Shown: in pieces, positions 1-6,471 of the stretch | How positions within the stretch are numbered: position 1 is the first letter of the stretch | Layout of the letters: each line of letters begins with the position of its first letter | Source of the DNA: Lentisphaeria bacterium UBA7640 | Lineage (GTDB): Bacteria > Verrucomicrobiota > Lentisphaeria > Victivallales > Victivallaceae | Length of the DNA: 7,873 bases | Assembly: GCA_002483765.1 (NCBI GenBank) | Contig: DLIO01000037.1 | Span: 18,105 to 25,977, forward strand | Reading direction: 5' to 3' | Translations under genes and position numbers: made by a program | Notes under the pieces: model-generated | What the model was told of the DNA's origin: nothing | The model's database searches: none | What the model saw: the letters and a program-made list of their open reading frames with translations, nothing else

Positions 1-24
1 CAACTCTCCAACTCTCCAACTCGG
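1..24. repeat. 8-bp tandem repeat at the window edge
   Basis: The unit CAACTCTC occurs twice in full (1-8 and 9-16) and a third time in part (17-22, then diverging). It lies just downstream of the stop codon of the phosphatase gene, which is read on the minus strand. Because it touches the window edge, the true copy number is unknown. It looks like a simple sequence repeat; no function can be assigned. Confidence 0.6.
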
Positions 25-25
25 T

Positions 26-739
26 CTATTCTAGATAGAGTTCCCGGAGTTTTTCCACATCGGCATTCAGGTGTGCGGCTAGATAATTTTCAACTCCACC
101 AAATTCAGTGTTGATGGTTTCAAATGCGGCACCAAGATATTTTTGGCGGGTCTCCAATAATGGCGCTAAAATTGGATTGTTTTGAATGAATTCTTCATAT
201 TTTGGACGGATATAAATAGCTGACAACTGATAGTCGGTCATAATAACCTCACGATCAACGCCGAGTGCGGATAGTAACAGTGCCGCTGCATAACCTGTGC
301 GATCTTTTCCAGCTGAACAGTGGAAAAATAGTGGGCCAGTGCTGGCGTTAGCTGCAATGTGCAAAAATTGTCTGAATACTGCTTGAAAATCCCGTACCAA
401 ACTGATATTGACATTCACCATTAATTCAGAAGAATCGTCATCCTCAATATTTATAATGTCTAAAATATTGCCAACTTGAATTTCCAAACCGATATAATTT
501 TGAACGTTTTCAGGAAATTGATTGGGTGCGGAAAGTTTTTCCTGTTCATCACGGAAATCAATAATTGTTTGTAGCGGAATTTCCGCCAATTTGGCTAGAT
601 CTTTTTTAGTCGCGTGATGTAAATCATCGCCACGAAACAGCACTCCACTTTTTACGGTTCGTCCATCAATCCCAGTATAACCACCGAGATCGCGCAAATT
701 ATAAAAACCTTCACCTTCAATCAAAAAATTACCACGCAT
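26..739 (-). CDS. Atypical tyrosine/lipid phosphatase (LipA/MptpB-like)
   Basis: This 237-residue protein belongs by motif to the Y_phosphatase3 group of cysteine phosphatases, whose members such as Listeria LipA and mycobacterial MptpB remove phosphate from phosphotyrosine, and some also from phosphoinositides. The P-loop HCSAGKDRTG lies at residues 140-149, with the presumed nucleophile Cys141 and phosphate-binding Arg147. Lys145 and Asp146 match the extra Lys-Asp typical of the MptpB-type loop. The N-terminal NLRDLGGY (14-21), the LFRGDDL stretch (34-40) and DFRDEQEK (61-68) are also family hallmarks. No signal peptide or membrane segment is visible, so a cytoplasmic location is inferred, although some relatives are secreted. 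The start at 739 is supported by AGGAG (749-753) 9 nt upstream. It is co-directional with the lipoprotein and mutS genes but separated by 188 bp, so it probably has its own promoter. The substrate is unknown. Confidence 0.9.
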   Translation of the reverse strand: MRGNFLIEGEGFYNLRDLGGYTGIDGRTVKSGVLFRGDDLHHATKKDLAKLAEIPLQTIIDFRDEQEKLSAPNQFPENVQNYIGLEIQVGNILDIINIEDDDSSELMVNVNISLVRDFQAVFRQFLHIAANASTGPLFFHCSAGKDRTGYAAALLLSALGVDREVIMTDYQLSAIYIRPKYEEFIQNNPILAPLLETRQKYLGAAFETINTEFGGVENYLAAHLNADVEKLRELYLE

Positions 740-764
740 AAAATATCACTCCTGAACTTTATGC
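736..764 (-). promoter_or_regulatory. Inverted repeat spanning RBS and start codon of the phosphatase gene
   Basis: GCATAAA (736-742) and TTTATGC (758-764) are perfect 7-bp inverted arms with a 15-nt loop. In the mRNA the loop would carry the AGGAG ribosome binding site and the 3' arm would contain the ATG start codon. Such a hairpin could tune translation, but it is AT-rich with a large loop, so stability is doubtful. Confidence 0.25.
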
Positions 765-768
765 TAAC

Positions 769-796
769 TCTATACTCTTCAGTGCATAAAATCAAA
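769..796 (-). promoter_or_regulatory. Candidate promoter for the phosphatase gene
   Basis: Read on the minus strand, TATAGA (769-774) could serve as a -10 element, with TTGATT (790-795) or TTTGAT (791-796) as a -35 at 15-16 nt spacing. Transcription would then start about 25 nt before the start codon at 739. Spacing is slightly short and the region is AT-rich, so this is a weak call. Confidence 0.3.
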
Positions 797-830
797 TCCC
801 CAAATCAAAAGGATCAAATTTCCATCCCTA

Positions 831-844
831 ATTATCGTGATAAT
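831..844. promoter_or_regulatory. 14-bp inverted repeat upstream of the phosphatase gene
   Basis: ATTATC and GATAAT form perfect 6-bp arms around a 2-nt GT spacer. The site lies about 90 bp upstream of the phosphatase start and upstream of its candidate promoter, in the intergenic gap after the lipoprotein gene. The geometry is that of a small dimeric-repressor operator rather than a terminator, since no T-run follows. AT-rich sequence produces such repeats by chance fairly easily. Confidence 0.25.
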
Positions 845-927
845 ATTTCGACCTGATTTTATGGAATGTTTTTATAGTGCGCAGGCATCTCGACTTGATA
901 CTTGAGGCAGTTTGAATTTGGCCTCGG

Positions 928-1473
928 TCATTTGTGCTTAGTTGAGTATTCTACTACGGCGGAAACTATGCGCTGCAACATTGCGTTATCACTTCCGCCC
1001 ATGCTGTAGTCGCCGGTAATCGCATTCGCCTTGGCGTAGAATTTTGGTGAGGCAATTATAGTCTTCTTCTGTTGATCAAAAAAATCGACCTGTAAAAGCA
1101 CTGCCGAATCGCCAGCAATCGCGCCAGCCCAAGCACGCTTTCCACCACTAATAAATTTAATGGCGAGGATCTGCGGTTTGATTACCAGTGCTTTTCCTGC
1201 ATTGTTTTTTTGACTGTTGAGTTGTGGGAATACGGTTTTGAGCCTTTGATTCATAACTTCGTCGATTTTATTGACGGCCTTCCGGTTGGAGACATTATCG
1301 CCATATTTCGGCTCAACCACCGAAGATTCTAAGGTGATGTTGGTGAAATTACCGAGTTTTTCGGTGGGAGGAACATTGGCTTCATTTGGCGGATGGATAT
1401 TGGTCGCACAGCCCGAGAAAAGCGACATTCCCATAATTACAGCGACAAATAAAACCATTCTTTTTTCCATCAT
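928..1473 (-). CDS. Small predicted lipoprotein, DUF4410-like
   Basis: The product is a 181-residue exported lipoprotein. From the start at 1473 it has a basic N-terminus (MMEKR), a hydrophobic stretch and a lipobox ending LFSGC, with the lipidated cysteine at residue 22. The residue after Cys is Ala, not Asp, which favours the outer membrane under the usual sorting rule. The mature part contains a GGKRAWAGAIAGDSAVL segment followed by an alternating VDFFDQQKK strand and a C-terminal helix. This resembles DUF4410 family lipoproteins; that assignment is from pattern memory and is moderate. A longer frame opens at 1503, but GGAGG at 1479-1483 sits 5 nt before the ATG at 1473 and 8 nt before the one at 1470, so one of these two is the real start. 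It follows mutS by 38 nt and may be cotranscribed with it. Function is unknown. Confidence 0.85.
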   Translation of the reverse strand: MMEKRMVLFVAVIMGMSLFSGCATNIHPPNEANVPPTEKLGNFTNITLESSVVEPKYGDNVSNRKAVNKIDEVMNQRLKTVFPQLNSQKNNAGKALVIKPQILAIKFISGGKRAWAGAIAGDSAVLLQVDFFDQQKKTIIASPKFYAKANAITGDYSMGGSDNAMLQRIVSAVVEYSTKHK

Positions 1474-1511
1474 TAGTTCCTCCAAGGTTAAAGTTGAAAT
1501 CAACTGTTTTT

Positions 1512-4064
1512 TTAGAACAAGACTGGTTGAATAGTTTTTGCTTCTTCGGTTTCCGCTTTGTAGGAATTGCGATTTTCGCGGGTTCGATTCTGACGACGAT
1601 GATGTTTTTCGGCCAACACCGGTTCACCGGTGTTGTTGATGGCACTGTTTTCGAGGTTTTCCAGAATCTCTTTCGAACGCTCAATAACTGCAGCGGGCAG
1701 CCCTGCCAGTTTAGCAACATGAATCCCGTAACTTTTATCGGTGCCACCGGGAACAATTTGGCGTAAAAATATAATTTGGTCGCCATATTCTTTGACTGCG
1801 ACGTTATAGTTTTTTACTCCACGTTTGGAGATGGCTAGTTCGGTTAACTCGTGATAATGAGTGGCAAATTGAGTGCGAGCGCGGCTACCAGGATTGTCGT
1901 GGAGAAATTCCGCCACAGCCCAAGCGATGCTCAATCCGTCAAAAGTGCTAGTGCCACGTCCGATTTCATCTAAGATTACCAGACTTTTATCGGTAGCATG
2001 ATTTAGAATATTGGCAGTTTCGACCATTTCCACCATAAAGGTACTTTGTCCGCGAGCAATATCATCGGCCGCTCCGACGCGTGTGAAGATTCGATCTACT
2101 AACCCGATAACGGCATTTTCTGCGGGAATAAACGAGCCCATTTGTGCCATCAGAGTCAATAATGCGGTTTGCCGAATATAGGTCGATTTCCCTGCCATAT
2201 TTGGGCCGGTGATAATCATCATACGATTTTCCTGACCATCCAACACAACATCGTTGGGGACAAAACGTTCGTTCTTCATCGCGGCATCGAGCACTGGATG
2301 GCGTCCAGCGCGAATATATAACGTGTTGTCATCGCGAATGGTCGGACGGACATAACCGTGACGTCGGGCGCAATCAGCCAGCGCGCAAAGCACATCGACC
2401 GTAGCTACTGCAACGGCAATATCTTGAATTGAAGTGGTAAACTGCAACGCATATTCACGAATTTGCTGAAAAAGTTCATATTCAAGTGCTTTGGATTTTT
2501 CTTCCGCTCCGAGGATTTTGCTTTCTAGTTCTTTGAGTTCAGGCGTGATAAAACGTTCCGCATTGACTAAGGTCTGTTTACGAATATAATCTTCCGGTAC
2601 CATCGTGAGGTTGGATTTGCTGATCTCAATATAGTAGCCGAATACTTTGTTGTAACGGATTTTTAGTGATCTGATACCGCTGCGTTCCTGTTCGCGCAAC
2701 TGAATCTCGCCCAGACAATTCTTGCCATCGCGTGCCCAACGGCGCAATTCGTCCAATTCCGCGCTGAAACCCTCGCTAATGATGCCGCCGTCGTTTAGGG
2801 TCGCTGGAGGTTCTTCAGCAATGGCGGTACGAATACGAGAAGCTAATTCTGGTTCCGAACGTAGTTGTTCTCTCAGTTTATTCAGGAGCGGAATGTCAAA
2901 ATTAGCGAGTAAACCGCTGACTTCTGGAACGGCTTCAAGGCTGTTGGCAAGTGCCAGCAGATCGCGAGCGTTGGCACTGCCGATATTTAAGCGCCCAACA
3001 ATTCGTTCCAAGTCGCGCACAATCCCTATTATGTCCATAATTTCCGCTAGGGTCAAAGGATCATCTTTGAGCGCTTCGACGGCACCAAGCCGTCCACAGA
3101 TTTTTTCCCGGTTGAAAAGTGGGCGAACAATCCATTCACGCATCAAACGGCTCCCCATCGGGGTTCTAGTTTGGTTAAGAACATAAAGCAAGGTACTTTC
3201 GCGATTCCCGAACATCGGTTCGACCAATTCGAGATTCCTTTGTGAAACTGAATCCAGCATCATAAAGTCGCCATTTTGGCGAGTGCTTAGTTTACTAATA
3301 TGACCTGCGGACTGTTTAAGGTTTTCGACAGCGTAATGAAGAACAGCGCCAGCGGCGCAGACTGCCAAATCCAAACCACGACAACCGAATCCTTCCAGAG
3401 TGGCAGTTTTAAATTGGCGTTTGAGTAATTTTTCGGCGTATTCTGTAGCAAAAATCCAGTCTGGCAATGAAGTCCACAGCATTTTTCTGGTAAAATCTTC
3501 TGGTTTCCCCGATTTGGTATTCCATGCTTCATGGATTGACTCCGAGATCAGGCATTCGCGCGCGCCAAGGCGGTTAAGTTCGGTTTCGACAGCCGCGGCG
3601 CTATCCAGTTCAATAACACTGAATTCGCCGGTGCTGATATCCAATGAAGCGAGCCCGAAACGTTCTTTACCGACAGCCAAAGCTGCCAAAAAATTGTTTG
3701 CTTCCGGATTTAAAGCTGAAGCATCGGTCACAGTGCCTGGTGTAATAATTCTGGTAACTTCACGTTTAACAATGCCCTGTGCAGTGCGCGGATCTTCGAC
3801 CTGTTCAGCGATAGCGACTTTAACCCCAGCGGCAATTAATTTGGGGAGATGTGCATCCAACGCGTGCCATGGAAAACCAGCCATCGGGTATCCTTGCCGT
3901 TGGGTTAGCGTAATATCTAGTATTCTACTAGCTTTTTCAGCATCTTCGAAAAACAATTCATAAAAGTCGCCAAGACGAAACAGCAGAAGCGCATCGGCGG
4001 GGATCTCCTCCTTGACCGCGCTGTACTGTTTCATCATTGGTGTTAAAGCAATATTAGACATCAT
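1512..4064 (-). CDS. mutS: DNA mismatch repair protein MutS
   Basis: MutS recognises base mismatches and small loops, then recruits MutL to start repair. The 850-residue length is normal for bacterial MutS. The N-terminal mismatch-binding domain has the GDFYELF motif (32-38), with Phe34 and Glu36 matching the Phe-x-Glu that contacts the mismatch. Connector, lever and clamp domains follow to about residue 570. The ATPase domain carries Walker A GPNMAGKST (620-628), Walker B VILDE (696-700) followed by GRGTSTFDG, and ATHYHEL (734-740). A basic, low-complexity tail (about 803-845) ends in QPVLF (846-850), which fits a beta-clamp binding pentapeptide. Two adjacent ATGs occur: AGG (4068-4070) is 3 nt from the one at 4064 and 6 nt from the one at 4061, so the latter is at least as likely. 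The gene diverges from ilvN across 213 bp. Confidence 0.98.
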   Translation of the reverse strand: MMSNIALTPMMKQYSAVKEEIPADALLLFRLGDFYELFFEDAEKASRILDITLTQRQGYPMAGFPWHALDAHLPKLIAAGVKVAIAEQVEDPRTAQGIVKREVTRIITPGTVTDASALNPEANNFLAALAVGKERFGLASLDISTGEFSVIELDSAAAVETELNRLGARECLISESIHEAWNTKSGKPEDFTRKMLWTSLPDWIFATEYAEKLLKRQFKTATLEGFGCRGLDLAVCAAGAVLHYAVENLKQSAGHISKLSTRQNGDFMMLDSVSQRNLELVEPMFGNRESTLLYVLNQTRTPMGSRLMREWIVRPLFNREKICGRLGAVEALKDDPLTLAEIMDIIGIVRDLERIVGRLNIGSANARDLLALANSLEAVPEVSGLLANFDIPLLNKLREQLRSEPELASRIRTAIAEEPPATLNDGGIISEGFSAELDELRRWARDGKNCLGEIQLREQERSGIRSLKIRYNKVFGYYIEISKSNLTMVPEDYIRKQTLVNAERFITPELKELESKILGAEEKSKALEYELFQQIREYALQFTTSIQDIAVAVATVDVLCALADCARRHGYVRPTIRDDNTLYIRAGRHPVLDAAMKNERFVPNDVVLDGQENRMMIITGPNMAGKSTYIRQTALLTLMAQMGSFIPAENAVIGLVDRIFTRVGAADDIARGQSTFMVEMVETANILNHATDKSLVILDEIGRGTSTFDGLSIAWAVAEFLHDNPGSRARTQFATHYHELTELAISKRGVKNYNVAVKEYGDQIIFLRQIVPGGTDKSYGIHVAKLAGLPAAVIERSKEILENLENSAINNTGEPVLAEKHHRRQNRTRENRNSYKAETEEAKTIQPVLF
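1614..1635 (-). repeat. Perfect 10-bp-arm inverted repeat inside the mutS 3' end
   Basis: CAACACCGGT and ACCGGTGTTG are perfect 10-bp arms separated by 2 nt. In the mutS mRNA this folds as a 9-bp stem with a UGAA tetraloop, about 100 nt before the stop codon, over codons 810-817 in the poorly conserved tail. No T-run follows in the direction of transcription, so it is not an intrinsic terminator. It may stabilise the 3' end of the transcript or simply be tolerated in the tail. Confidence 0.6.
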
Positions 4065-4194
4065 TTACCTGAAATTATGTTATAAATCATAACTTCTAAG
4101 ATAGCCATTTGCGTCGAATTTACTAATACTGCAAGCATTTTTTGATAAATAAACTTTAAAATTAAGCAGGTTTTGTTAAGGTTCAGATTCAAAG

Positions 4195-4223
4195 TTGCAG
4201 AATTCTGCTATGCGGTGTATATT
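4195..4223 (+). promoter_or_regulatory. Candidate promoter of the ilvN-xpb-bax1 operon
   Basis: TTGCAG (4195-4200) and TATATT (4218-4223) are spaced by 17 nt and resemble sigma-70-type -35 and -10 elements; the -10 matches five of six consensus bases and the -35 mainly through TTG. Transcription would start near 4230, giving a leader of about 48 nt before the ilvN ATG. This is the best-spaced candidate I found in the region. Confidence 0.4.
4197..4208. promoter_or_regulatory. 12-bp perfect palindrome overlapping the candidate -35
   Basis: GCAGAATTCTGC is a perfect palindrome without a spacer. It overlaps the candidate -35 hexamer and enters the promoter spacer, the place where a repressor operator would block polymerase. 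No specific regulator can be named from the sequence. Confidence 0.35.
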
Positions 4224-4267
4224 TTATTCTGTTTTGATTACTAGTTTTTGAATCTATTTTATCACAT

Positions 4268-4274
4268 GGAGGGG
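4268..4274 (+). promoter_or_regulatory. Ribosome binding site that fixes the ilvN start
   Basis: GGAGGGG ends 3 nt before the ATG at 4278, with its GGAGG core 5 nt away. An ATG at 4266 and an in-frame upstream start at 4248 would not be served by it, so they are rejected as the ilvN start. Confidence 0.8.
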
Positions 4275-4277
4275 ATT

Positions 4278-4787
4278 ATGCGGAAACACACTATTTCAGT
4301 TTTGGTCGAAAATAAATTTGGAGTTTTGGCGCGCGTTGCCGGATTATTCAGCGGCCGCGGCTATAACATTTGTTCGCTCACGGTTAACGAAACTCACAAT
4401 CCAAAGCTTTCGCAAATGACCATCGTCACCTCTGGGGATGAAGCGGTACTCGAACAGATCGGCAAACAGCTCAATAAATTGGTTGATGTAATCTCTGTTA
4501 ATGATCTGACCGGTAGCAACTTTATTGAAAGTGAAATGGCCCTACTCAAAATCAAGGCCAATAATTTTGAATTACGTTCAAAAGTCATGCAGTTGGTCGA
4601 TATTTTCAAAGGACGGATCGTTATGGTCAATACTGAAGAGATTGGTATTGAAATCCATGGTAATGCCGAAAAAATCGATAATTTTATTGGGTTACTCGGC
4701 GAATTTGAGGTTCTAGAAACCGCGCGTTCCGGACGGGTTGCGATTTCTCGCGATATCGGTTCAACCCAAGTAGAAGATTTGGATTAA
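4278..4787 (+). CDS. ilvN: Acetolactate synthase small (regulatory) subunit
   Basis: This is the 169-residue regulatory subunit of acetohydroxyacid synthase, which activates the catalytic subunit in the first common step of valine, leucine and isoleucine synthesis and confers valine feedback inhibition. An N-terminal ACT domain spans about residues 4-76, with the ISVLVENKFGVLARVAGLFS pattern and RGYNI. Asn12, Gly15 and Asn30 align with E. coli IlvH Asn11, Gly14 and Asn29, positions where changes weaken valine inhibition, so feedback is probably intact. The small-subunit C-terminal domain follows (about 83-157). Length is typical for the IlvH/IlvN single-ACT form. The start at 4278 is chosen for homology and the strong ribosome binding site. 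The catalytic ilvB and the usual ilvC partner are not in the window; the gene instead leads an operon with a membrane protein and a helicase-nuclease pair. Confidence 0.95.
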   Translation: MRKHTISVLVENKFGVLARVAGLFSGRGYNICSLTVNETHNPKLSQMTIVTSGDEAVLEQIGKQLNKLVDVISVNDLTGSNFIESEMALLKIKANNFELRSKVMQLVDIFKGRIVMVNTEEIGIEIHGNAEKIDNFIGLLGEFEVLETARSGRVAISRDIGSTQVEDLD

Positions 4788-4794
4788 ATCGCAG

Positions 4795-5085
4795 ATGTCG
4801 GACGAAAACGAAAATCTGCCAGCAGAACTGCGTTTGAAATTATTGGAAGCGGAAAAAGACGCCGCGCCGGATTATCCAAACTGGAAACGTGGCTTTAAAT
4901 ATGGCATAACTGCGCTAATTATTGGCGCTTTGGTTGCCCCGTTTATGACGCTGGTATTGCCACAAAAATCTTTGGCAGCGTGGGGTTACACTCTTTTTAC
5001 GATATTTTCAATCGCGTTATTAATATTTGCTGGAGGCGCGTTTCGTCCAGCGGTAAGTAAAAAAAATACCAACGATGGCGAGTGA
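4795..5085 (+). CDS. Small protein with two membrane segments, unknown function
   Basis: I do not recognise this 96-residue protein. The N-terminal 30 residues are acidic and charged, including MSDENENLPAELRLKLLEAE, and likely cytoplasmic. Two hydrophobic segments follow, at about 36-56 (GITALIIGALVAPFMTLVLP) and 63-83 (WGYTLFTIFSIALLIFAGG), linked by a short PQKSLAA turn, and a short polar tail. This predicts a helical hairpin in the inner membrane with both ends inside. No signal peptide cleavage site or catalytic motif is visible. The ATG lies 7 nt after the ilvN stop with no clear ribosome binding site, so translation is probably coupled to ilvN. Its last 11 nt overlap the start of the XPB gene, which suggests that it too is coupled. 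The tight fit and plausible protein composition argue that it is a real gene. Confidence 0.75.
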   Translation: MSDENENLPAELRLKLLEAEKDAAPDYPNWKRGFKYGITALIIGALVAPFMTLVLPQKSLAAWGYTLFTIFSIALLIFAGGAFRPAVSKKNTNDGE

Positions 5086-6469
5086 TCCGCCCGTAATTAT
5101 TCGTTTTGATCATGGCACGCTTTTAGTATCTGCAACGCCGGGTCAGGTCTTTCCAATCATCAAATTTCTGAAATATGATGAGCGGGTTCGCTTTTACCGC
5201 GCACCGGCTTGGCAATATGCGCCATTGATTCTAACCTTAATCCGAGCTAAAATCCCTTTTGAGGATCACGCCAAAGATTTTCTACCGCTTGAACTGGCTT
5301 TTCGCTCCACATTCACCCCGCGACCGCACCAACATGAGGCGTTAAAGCATTGGCGCGATTCGGGCGGACGCGGTTTAGTGGTTATGCCCACTGGTTCGGG
5401 AAAAACTTTCATGGCGGCGATGGCGATGGCGGCGATTAAACGCCCAACTTTGGTTTTGGCTCCAACTATTGATCTTATGCAGCAATGGGCAACCGTGCTG
5501 GAGCGTCTTTTTGGCATTGAAGTTGGAATGCTTGGCGGTGGTTCCCGCAATATTCTTTCGGTGACCGTCAGCACTTATGATTCAGCAGTTTTGAATATGG
5601 AATTTATCGGAAATCGGTTTGGTTTCATAATTTTTGATGAATGTCATCATCTACCAGGAGCGGTGAACCGCACTGCTGCGCAAATGTCAATTGCACCGTG
5701 GCGACTAGGTTTGAGCGCAACGCCAGAACGGGACGACGATGGTGATTTGATTTTAGATGAATTAGTCGGACCACAAGTTTATCGAATCGAAATAGATGAA
5801 CTTGAGGGCGATATTCTGGCTCCCTACCGAACCATCCGTTTTGAATTAGCACTTGATCCTGACGAAGAAACCGAATACACACTAGCTCACGCAATTTATA
5901 AAGATTTTTTACAACGTAGTATGATCAGCTTCGAGCGCAAAAGTGATTGGAGTCGTTTTGTCGGTTTATGTGCGCGTTCAGCTGAAGGCAGACGCGCGTT
6001 CGAGGCTTATTTGACGCAACGGCGTATTGCCCGTGGTGGCAAAGCCAAATTCCGCAAAACTTGGGAACTGATCCGACAACACCGCAACGACCGCATTATC
6101 ATTTTTACTGCAGAAAACGAAACGGCTTATCATTTAGGTGAGGAGTTTTTGATGCCAGTGATCACCCATCGCACAAAAGCTGCCGAGCGTAAGGAGATGC
6201 TGGATAGATTCCGTTCCGGCGAATATCCAGTTTTAATTACTAGTCGCGTGCTGAATGAGGGTGTTGACGTCCCCGAAGCTGGCGTCGGTATCGTAGTTTC
6301 CGGTAGCGGCAGTGTTCGCGAACACGTCCAGCGTTTAGGCCGTATTTTGCGTGCAGGCGAGGGCAAAAAAGCTGTTTTATACGAGTTAATCAGTCTTGGT
6401 ACCAGCGAAGTCAATGTCAGCCGGCGGCGGCGCGAACATCGCGCCTATCAGCGTAGTTGGAGGAAATAG
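5075..6469 (+). CDS. XPB-type superfamily 2 DNA helicase (archaeal-like)
   Basis: This 464-residue protein is an XPB/Rad25-family 3'-5' DNA helicase of the compact archaeal type, acting in DNA repair. Residues 8-75 match the N-terminal damage-recognition-like domain. Helicase domain 1 has Walker A MPTGSGKT (104-111), a STYDSA segment (166-171), DECH (188-191) and motif III SAT (214-216). Domain 2 has IIIFT (341-345), ITHRT (363-367), VLNEGVDVP (392-400) and motif VI QRLGRILR (419-426), then YELIS and a basic tail. The insertion at about 255-330 corresponds to the thumb-like region of archaeal XPB. Where XPB has the RED motif this protein reads RDD (219-221), a conservative change. The start overlaps the preceding gene by 11 nt and lacks a clear ribosome binding site. 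The next gene encodes a Bax1-like nuclease, the known archaeal XPB partner, which strongly supports the call. Confidence 0.93.
   Translation: MASDPPVIIRFDHGTLLVSATPGQVFPIIKFLKYDERVRFYRAPAWQYAPLILTLIRAKIPFEDHAKDFLPLELAFRSTFTPRPHQHEALKHWRDSGGRGLVVMPTGSGKTFMAAMAMAAIKRPTLVLAPTIDLMQQWATVLERLFGIEVGMLGGGSRNILSVTVSTYDSAVLNMEFIGNRFGFIIFDECHHLPGAVNRTAAQMSIAPWRLGLSATPERDDDGDLILDELVGPQVYRIEIDELEGDILAPYRTIRFELALDPDEETEYTLAHAIYKDFLQRSMISFERKSDWSRFVGLCARSAEGRRAFEAYLTQRRIARGGKAKFRKTWELIRQHRNDRIIIFTAENETAYHLGEEFLMPVITHRTKAAERKEMLDRFRSGEYPVLITSRVLNEGVDVPEAGVGIVVSGSGSVREHVQRLGRILRAGEGKKAVLYELISLGTSEVNVSRRRREHRAYQRSWRK
6459..6463 (+). promoter_or_regulatory. Ribosome binding site that fixes the bax1 start
   Basis: GGAGG lies within the last codons of the helicase gene, 8 nt before the ATG at 6472. 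An in-frame TTG at 6457 would lie upstream of this site and is rejected as the start. Confidence 0.75.
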
Positions 6470-6471
6470 TA

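Larger units (their letters stand above)
4065..4277. other. Divergent intergenic region between mutS and ilvN
   Basis: This 213-bp AT-rich region must supply promoters for both directions. On the mutS side the best -10-like hexamer is TATGAT on the minus strand (4086-4091), without a convincing -35. A weak inverted repeat, GTTAT/ATAAC, lies at 4079-4093. On the ilvN side a plausible promoter and a palindrome are listed separately. I see no leader peptide, attenuator or known riboswitch. Confidence 0.5.

Noticed and set aside
945..956. 12-mer AGTATTCTACTA shared with mutS at 3919-3930
   Set aside because: A 12-base match between two places is expected by chance about once or twice in a window of this size.
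1491..1518. AGTTG/CAACT hairpin followed by a T-run on the plus strand between mutS and the lipoprotein gene
   Set aside because: Only a 5-bp AT-rich stem, and oriented against the minus-strand genes that are present here; no plus-strand gene ends at this point.
1271..1534. Plus-strand open frame across the lipoprotein and mutS end
   Set aside because: It is antisense to two well-supported genes, has low-quality composition and no ribosome binding site; likewise the antisense frames within mutS, XPB and bax1.
3917..3931. CTAGTA-TTC-TACTAG inverted repeat followed by CTTTTTC, terminator-like on the plus strand
   Set aside because: It lies within the conserved N-terminal coding region of mutS, on the antisense strand, with no plus-strand gene upstream to terminate.
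4079..4093. GTTAT/ATAAC inverted repeat in the mutS leader
   Set aside because: Five-bp AT-rich arms in an AT-rich region are expected by chance and no regulator logic is apparent.
4224..4277. Possible ilv leader peptide or attenuator ahead of ilvN
   Set aside because: The leader after the candidate promoter is under 50 nt, with no run of Val, Leu or Ile codons and no terminator hairpin.
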